Below, one piece after another: positions 59,625 through 64,000 of a stretch of DNA of 64,000 nucleotides. Location of the stretch: assembly GCF_016518545.1 (NCBI RefSeq), contig NZ_JACVTO010000013.1, positions 100,062 to 164,061 of the forward strand, given 5' to 3'. This DNA is from Pseudomonas sp. S30 (GTDB taxonomy: Bacteria; Pseudomonadota; Gammaproteobacteria; Pseudomonadales; Pseudomonadaceae). Within the stretch, counting starts at the first letter, position 1. Every line of letters begins with the position of its first letter. The notes beneath the pieces are model-generated. The model had not been told where the DNA came from. It did not search any database and was given only the letters and a program-made list of their open reading frames with translations. The position numbers and the translations under genes are program-made.

Positions 59625-60323
59625 TCAGAATGAGAAGTCCGGCTTCTTCTGTACAGAAAACTGCTCGGGTGCCTTTCCGCGCTCAAAGGCGATCAGGTAG
59701 GTAATCTGAGCCTTCATGGGTTCCAACCCTGGCTGTTCGCCTCGTGTTCTCAAGTAAACGTCGCGGGTCGCGTAATGCACAGCTACCTGGTGCTTGTGCA
59801 AATCGTCGATCATTTCCTGCAGTTCGTCGTAGATGGCGAGCTTGTCGCGTGCTGGATAGTCGCTCGCACAGTCCCGGTACTCGTGGAAATAGTCGGTGAG
59901 CGCGGCAAAAACCTCATGAGCATCTCGGCTAATTTGGAAGCCAGGCTGGATCACGTCCAGTGTGGATGCCTCGGCCAATTGGGCAAGCTGATACCCCGTT
60001 GTAATGGGATGGGCAGGTACAGTCACATAGTCGCGCTCGATACGTTCCTTTTCGGCCTGGATCTCTTCAGCGGTCGGAATGGTAAAGGGCTTATTGAAGG
60101 CGTCGATGTCCTCAAACTCGAAGGCACGGGCGAGCGCGCGGCGAGTATCAAAGCTCGCCGATTTGGCATTTTCGACGCGCTGTATCGTTCGCGGATGAAT
60201 GCCGGCCAGCTCAGCTAAGGTTTCCTGAGACCACTGGAGTGCCTCTCTCATGAGGCGCACGACAATCGCGAGCTCTTCAAGAGTCAGCAGTCGAGCTTGG
60301 CCGGAACAGGTTTGGTTTTCCAT
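59625..60323 (-). CDS. XRE-family regulator with long C-terminal domain
   Basis: The protein of about 232 residues has an N-terminal XRE helix-turn-helix (LTLEELAIVVRLMREALQWSQETLAELAGIHPRTIQRVENAK). A C-terminal domain of about 130 residues (YQLAQLAEASTLDVIQPGFQISRDAHEVFAALTDYFHEYRDC, with coiled DELQEMIDDLHKHQ) has no known function. The start could be the ATG at 60335. A hairpin-like repeat at 60397-60420 lies upstream. Confidence 0.8.
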   Translation of the reverse strand: MENQTCSGQARLLTLEELAIVVRLMREALQWSQETLAELAGIHPRTIQRVENAKSASFDTRRALARAFEFEDIDAFNKPFTIPTAEEIQAEKERIERDYVTVPAHPITTGYQLAQLAEASTLDVIQPGFQISRDAHEVFAALTDYFHEYRDCASDYPARDKLAIYDELQEMIDDLHKHQVAVHYATRDVYLRTRGEQPGLEPMKAQITYLIAFERGKAPEQFSVQKKPDFSF

Positions 60324-60396
60324 GGTGTGATCCATCGTGGGGGTAGGTGGGGCTGATGATGACGCTCACTTCCGTGTCCCAACACGACAGACCCCC

Positions 60397-60420
60397 GACA
60401 GCCAGTGACTGGGGGCTGTC
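60397..60420. repeat. 7-bp inverted repeat upstream of the XRE gene
   Basis: GACAGCC (60397-60403) and GGCTGTC (60414-60420) pair across 10 nt, about 75 bp upstream of the XRE start. It is a candidate operator. Confidence 0.35.
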
Positions 60421-60557
60421 ATTAGCCTCATACCTCGCGGCTTTACAGCGTAAAATACTGGCATGGCCGACGCCATAATGTCGCAACCGATCAGTGCACC
60501 GTGCGGCCATCATCAATGCCGCGATGCCTGGCACTCGCATCAAACGAGAGTACGTAG

Positions 60558-60854
60558 ATGACTGTTAACCTGAGTGAGGAAGAAATGCGCAAAGCGCTTT
60601 TCGGTTCCTCACCACCAACCGTTCGTAATGAAGAAAAAGCCACGACCAAGCCGGAGAAGCCGGCCCAGCGTAAGTTTTCCTCCCCACGGCTTAGGGTCAC
60701 TCTGAGGGTGACCAAAACGTTCGAGGGGGAGGAGGAGCTCTTTAGCTACGATGCCAATACTTTGAGTAGCCTGGTGGCTGAGCAAGAAGCCAGAGCTGCT
60801 GCCAAGAAAAAGCGATTCAAGTATTTCGAACTCGTTTCCGTCGTCTCTGTGTGA
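60558..60854 (+). CDS. Small hypothetical island protein
   Basis: The 98-residue protein (MTVNLSEEEMRKALFGSSPP) is charged, with a beta-type middle (RLRVTLRVTKTFEGEEELFSYDANTLSSLVAEQEARAAAKKKRF). It has no recognised domain. It is preceded by a weak purine-rich site and stands alone between convergent and divergent genes. Confidence 0.6.
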   Translation: MTVNLSEEEMRKALFGSSPPTVRNEEKATTKPEKPAQRKFSSPRLRVTLRVTKTFEGEEELFSYDANTLSSLVAEQEARAAAKKKRFKYFELVSVVSV

Positions 60855-60948
60855 TGCCGACTACAGGGCCATTGGGAAAGCGGCCCCTGCTGGAGTTTAG
60901 CCCCGCAAACCTGAAGCCGTTATTGGCCCCAGGACGGGGGCTGCGCCT

Positions 60949-61188
60949 TCAACTCATTGCGGAAAGCTCTTCGCGCATGACTTTGGCCAGCTCCAGCATC
61001 GGAAGTTGAATGGCCACCGAGGCAGCCGAGCATCCGTGATGGTGGGTGAAAGGCTTCCGCGCATCTTCAACCGAATGGCTAGCAGTGCAGACTCTGCATG
61101 ACACTCGCTCATCAACGATGTCCCAACGTTGTCTCCAACTGGCGAGCGGGCTGCTTTCGGGGGCAGGTATCGGATTGCCAGAGTCCAT
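60949..61188 (-). CDS. Small Cys/His-rich hypothetical protein
   Basis: The 79-residue protein from the ATG at 61188 has an excellent AAAGGAGAAG site. It contains ERVSCRVCTASH followed by RKPFTHHHGCSAAS, a C-x2-C ... H-H-H-x-C pattern that may bind zinc. It ends with a helix (LPMLELAKVMREELSAM). Function unknown. Confidence 0.65.
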   Translation of the reverse strand: MDSGNPIPAPESSPLASWRQRWDIVDERVSCRVCTASHSVEDARKPFTHHHGCSAASVAIQLPMLELAKVMREELSAMS

Positions 61189-61542
61189 GGCACTTCTCCT
61201 TTGTAGGATGCGTAGGAGTATGGGCTGGTAGTCGGATGAGCCGGTGAAAATCACCTTTCAGTGATCGCCGTAAGGGAAGCGCGCCAGTAATGGGGCAGGC
61301 TCATCCAACAACCATTACCTAGGCGTGAAACGTTCAGAATTGGGACGATACTTTCAAATATGCGTCATTTTCAGAGGACTCCCCCTTAAAAAATTTTAAA
61401 GGCGACGGAGTTTATATATTTGAAGACAAAGCAAAAGCAGCGGTGCCCGTAGCCCCTCCATCCGTCAGGCACAGCACGGTTTTCCTTTCGCTTTCAGGTG
61501 GCTTTTGATCCTGCCTTATGGGCCGTTCACAGGCCTGGAAGG

Positions 61543-61920
61543 TTACGCGCCCATGTACATGCTCTGCGAAGTCGCCCCCTTGAACGCTGTCAGCGCTTTC
61601 AACGGGAGTGTTTCGACATATCGCTCCAGCACGTTGCTCGGTACTGAGCTGTCGTTGGCCAATGCCAGTGCTTGAGAAATCGCTGCGGCTATCCCTGCGC
61701 GCACATCGGTCTCGGCAGGTGTTCCTGTATCGAGAGAGCGGTCGGTGGGCGCATTTTTGAGCGCATGGTAATCGGCGTACCCGAGCGCCTTGGACAAGAT
61801 TTCAGACGCGAGGGATAGTTTGATAGGCGACCTGCCAGGCCACCTGTTCTGGATGCTTTTGGACAGTTTTCTGAAGGCACCCTGAGGCAGCAGATCCTGG
61901 GAAAAAATTGGAACGCGCAT
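61543..61920 (-). CDS. Small hypothetical protein with a LGYxDYHAL motif
   Basis: The 125-residue protein (MRVPIFSQDLLPQGAFRKLSKSIQ) has a segment (LASEILSKALGYADYHALKNAP) like the short helical domain found in many plasmid- and island-encoded small proteins of Pseudomonas. There is no enzymatic motif. It stands alone; the 290 bp upstream of the previous gene and the 200 bp after it hold nothing I can support. Confidence 0.6.
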   Translation of the reverse strand: MRVPIFSQDLLPQGAFRKLSKSIQNRWPGRSPIKLSLASEILSKALGYADYHALKNAPTDRSLDTGTPAETDVRAGIAAAISQALALANDSSVPSNVLERYVETLPLKALTAFKGATSQSMYMGA

Positions 61921-62124
61921 GGCAGTTCTCCAACGTCACGGTGCCGGCTGCCCGCTGACTATTGTCGAAATGCGTGCGAAAGAAGGGGATAGCACCTGAT
62001 GCACAAAGGCTATGCTTGCCGACCGCTCGATCCAGGAAAACCGATGTGGCACGGTATCATCGGTTCTGGGGTTGATCAACTACAGTGGGGGTAGGTGGTG
62101 GGGGCATAGGCCAAAAGCGCTACT

Positions 62125-62772
62125 TCAATGCCGGAGTGATCGCAGGAATTCGTCTACCGTGCGTTCGACAATCTCTTCGACCTCATCGCGGGCGAGTGGA
62201 TCGCTATTACCTTTGACCTGCTTCCAGAGGATTCGACCGTCAAGCACCTCCATGAAGCTGCGGGCGGCAGTATCCGGCGCTTGAACTGCTAGGACATCTC
62301 GGCGTGACAGCTCCGCGAGATAATCGCTAACAGCAGCCATTGCCGGCGCCTGGATAACCTCGTCAAAGCGTTCTGCAAGCATAGGGAACCGCTGACCTTC
62401 CTTAATGACCATGCGCAGGAAGTCGGCGGCGGTCGGCCCCGACCAGAAGCAAGCAAAGTCGGTCGCGATCTGTATGAGGCCGCCCCGAGGCTCGGTCAGG
62501 GCGCGCTCATCCGTTGCCACATTGATGACAGCGAAGGCCTTCCACATCCGCTCTACCACTGCAACGAAGAGAGACTCCTTGCCCTCGGGATAACGGTTGT
62601 ACAGGGTTTGGCGGGTCACCGCTGCAGCTTTGGCGATCTCCTCCATGCTGGTGCCTTGATACCCGTGCTCGATGAACATCCTGCCTGCAGCGGCGAGAAT
62701 CTTGATCGGACGTGATGCGCTCTCGCCTGGGTTGAGCAAGTCGTCGACGGGGGAATGGGTGGCCGCGTTCAT
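62125..62772 (-). CDS. TetR-family transcriptional regulator
   Basis: The protein of about 215 residues has the TetR N-terminal helix-turn-helix (RPIKILAAAGRMFIEHGYQGTSMEEIAKAAAVTRQTLYNRYPEGKESLF). The C-terminal helical ligand domain is of the AcrR/TetR_C type (DFACFWSGPTAADFLRMVIKEGQRFP). The start at 62772 follows AGGTAACC; an ATG 39 bp upstream is also possible. No regulated gene is adjacent on the other strand within 400 bp. Confidence 0.88.
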   Translation of the reverse strand: MNAATHSPVDDLLNPGESASRPIKILAAAGRMFIEHGYQGTSMEEIAKAAAVTRQTLYNRYPEGKESLFVAVVERMWKAFAVINVATDERALTEPRGGLIQIATDFACFWSGPTAADFLRMVIKEGQRFPMLAERFDEVIQAPAMAAVSDYLAELSRRDVLAVQAPDTAARSFMEVLDGRILWKQVKGNSDPLARDEVEEIVERTVDEFLRSLRH

Positions 62773-62835
62773 TTGGGTTACCTGTAGCAGAATAGCTTTA
62801 GTGTTACTCAAAGAGTCGCATTATGCCACCCGCGT

Positions 62836-62864
62836 TTTACATATTTAGCTTTACTATGTGTAAA
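62836..62864. promoter_or_regulatory. Possible TetR operator
   Basis: TTTACA (62836-62841) and TGTAAA (62859-62864) form a 29-bp inverted-repeat frame in the AT-rich promoter region of the tetR gene. It would suit autorepression. Confidence 0.4.
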
Positions 62865-63177
62865 GGCCGGCTAATGGGGAAAGCGGCGTGGGAGTGAAAG
62901 GCTAGTTGTCGCCGGAATATTTGGACAGTTCCATTCGGCTAGTGCTTGGAGCGTGGTGGCGGAGAGTGTTTGTTTTTTAGATATGTTGTTGGTTTGAGGG
63001 CGTGGGTCTTTGGGTTTTCTGAGTTTTGTGTTTTTTTGGGTATTTGGTGTTCTCGGGGAGTGGGGAGGGTTTTTGCAGGGCGGTACCTATAGCGGGAGCG
63101 TTTTTTTTCGGACAGGTACCGACGCCTTCCGACCGGAAGCCTTATCATCAATTTGTCACTTAATAGAGGGTTAGGAA
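62865..63177. other. Gene-free stretch before the right-edge gene
   Basis: About 310 bp. A minus-strand frame at 62939-63151 is low-complexity and basic and does not look like a protein. T/G-rich runs (GTTTTTTAG, TTTTTTTCGG) are visible. Confidence 0.35.
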
Positions 63178-64000
63178 ATGGATGTTAAAGCTTGTACCGC
63201 TGCAGTCGAGATATGTGAGAACGTGCTGCGTGAGGACTATAAATATAATGTCGAGCGCGGCATCTTACGCAGCACCAATCGTCTCATCGAAAGCCTACTG
63301 GGCCGTACTCACGAGCTATCCGGCGCTTACGTAGAACTTTGTGATGGCCTTGCCGCAGAGCCAAGGGTGCTGAAGTCTTTCTTTGAGATATACACCTCAG
63401 TGATTCAGTCCTGGAATCCTCAAGAAATAAAAAAGGCGCGTGAGGATAGGGACGAGCTGACTGAGCTGAATGTGCATATTGCAAAGACTTCAGAGTTGCT
63501 CTCGGAGATGCTCTCGCGCCGGGCTGAAGTAAAAGAAAGATCTAGTTTTACTTGTGATACCTATTATCACATTATGGATGTCGTTGAAGGGGCCTCAGAG
63601 GGGAATGGGCTTTTTGGGTCTTATCTGAAGGAAAAGCTTGGTGGGCTGACCCACCAGTATGACCTGAAATACTGGCCGACCATAAGTAAGGTGGTGGAGC
63701 AGATTGGTATTGATGCGGCTAAAGCGATGACGGTTTCTCGTGACTCCAGTGCAAGCGCAGCAACTGAGGCGCGCCGTTCTGGATTGGCTGATTTTCTGAA
63801 AGCCTTTGAAGCAGCGCTTGATAGAAATAGGATGGGGAATAACGGGCTTATCCCCGATAAGTTTTCGCTAACGGATACTACTATGGCTTCATTAGTTAGT
63901 TGCGGGCTTGAGCTGGAAGTTGATGAGATAGTTGGCGCCGAATTTGTGAAGCGCTATCGGCAGCGCGAGCGTGAGCGGGCGAGGAGGGAGGGGGCGGTAG
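63178..64000 (+). CDS. Unknown protein, C-terminus cut by window edge
   Basis: The frame opens at the ATG at 63178 behind AGAGGG-TTAGGAA and has no stop to the right edge (274 codons). The protein (MDVKACTAAVEICENVLRED) is largely helical, with a possible coiled coil (EIKKARED and ELTELNVHIAKTSELLSEMLSRRAE) and a basic RYRQRERERARREG near the edge. I do not recognise it. Low GC and isolation point to accessory origin. Confidence 0.7.
   Translation, partial: MDVKACTAAVEICENVLREDYKYNVERGILRSTNRLIESLLGRTHELSGAYVELCDGLAAEPRVLKSFFEIYTSVIQSWNPQEIKKAREDRDELTELNVHIAKTSELLSEMLSRRAEVKERSSFTCDTYYHIMDVVEGASEGNGLFGSYLKEKLGGLTHQYDLKYWPTISKVVEQIGIDAAKAMTVSRDSSASAATEARRSGLADFLKAFEAALDRNRMGNNGLIPDKFSLTDTTMASLVSCGLELEVDEIVGAEFVKRYRQRERERARREGAV

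Larger units (their letters stand above)
28083..64000. mobile_element. Accessory region / genomic island, right end outside the window
   Basis: From the tRNA-Gly fragment rightwards every recognisable gene is accessory: recombinases, defence-type nucleases and helicases, XRE regulators and unknowns, many with lower GC and Pseudomonas-atypical codon use. No core chromosomal block reappears before 64,000. It may be several nested or adjacent elements; the gamma-mobile-trio module at 37,760-43,746 is one of them. The right boundary is not visible. Confidence 0.5.

Noticed and set aside
62939..63151. 70-codon minus-strand frame
   Set aside because: Low-complexity, Lys/Pro/Thr-rich product from a T/G-rich stretch without a ribosome site.

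Overview
The window reads as a Pseudomonas chromosome, most likely of the P. putida/P. fluorescens lineage. Grounds are GC-rich genes with Pseudomonas-style regulators, a sigma-54-controlled dicarboxylate-type transporter next to a MifSR/DctBD-like two-component pair and bglX, an ECF sigma/FecR/TonB-receptor iron operon behind a Fur-like box, and a GbdR/GbcA-like pair. The species is inferred; no rRNA or complete tRNA is present.

Region 1 (about 1-28,080) is ordinary chromosome. It holds a LysR gene cut by the left edge, an MBL-fold-like exported protein, an NAD(P)-binding oxidoreductase, an AraC regulator and a small monooxygenase facing each other across a long inverted repeat. A flavin reductase follows, then a 2-oxoacid/dicarboxylate-type MFS permease with a sigma-54 promoter and an 18-bp palindrome, its probable activator and sensor kinase, beta-glucosidase BglX, a TPM-domain membrane protein, a methyltransferase, a heme-receptor-type TonB operon, a SIR2-like DUF4917 protein, an exported glycerophosphodiesterase, a SulP transporter and a LysR gene. 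It ends with a catabolic cluster: MFS transporter, GlxA/GbdR-type regulator and a Rieske oxygenase alpha subunit of the glycine-betaine demethylase type.

Region 2 (about 28,080-43,850) is a mobile island. A 25-nt match to the 3' end of a tRNA-Gly marks the likely left junction. The recombination module (37,760-43,746) is five overlapping or adjacent leftward genes with two tyrosine recombinases of 484 and 906 residues, matching a gamma-mobile-trio (GmtY/X/Z) system. Its cargo looks defensive: a DEAH-like helicase with a C-terminal PD-(D/E)XK nuclease motif, a Septu-like PtuA ATPase/PtuB HNH pair, an XRE-ImmA/IrrE metalloprotease with an overlapping partner, and an unrecognised 682-residue protein with a perfect in-frame 36-bp duplication.

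Region 3 (about 43,850-64,000) remains accessory. It starts with an unrecognised, translationally coupled three-gene operon (44,243-47,149) whose first product carries a PD-x18-DxK nuclease-like signature. A 63-nt relic of the 3' end of its third gene recurs 2,002 bp downstream with only synonymous changes, and a caspase-like His/Cys protein lies between the copies. Further right are a D...QAK nuclease-like protein, an orphan CcdA-like antitoxin, a UvrD-type helicase with a C-terminal topoisomerase zinc ribbon, an RcnR/CsoR-type repressor with DUF3147 and YqaA-like membrane proteins behind a palindromic operator, a HEPN-like protein, several XRE regulators, a coupled metallophosphoesterase operon, a HAD hydrolase, small unknown genes, a TetR regulator and a gene cut by the right edge.

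The best candidates for an undescribed system are the three-gene operon at 44,243-47,149 with its relic and caspase-like neighbour, followed by the helicase-nuclease and the 682-residue protein.
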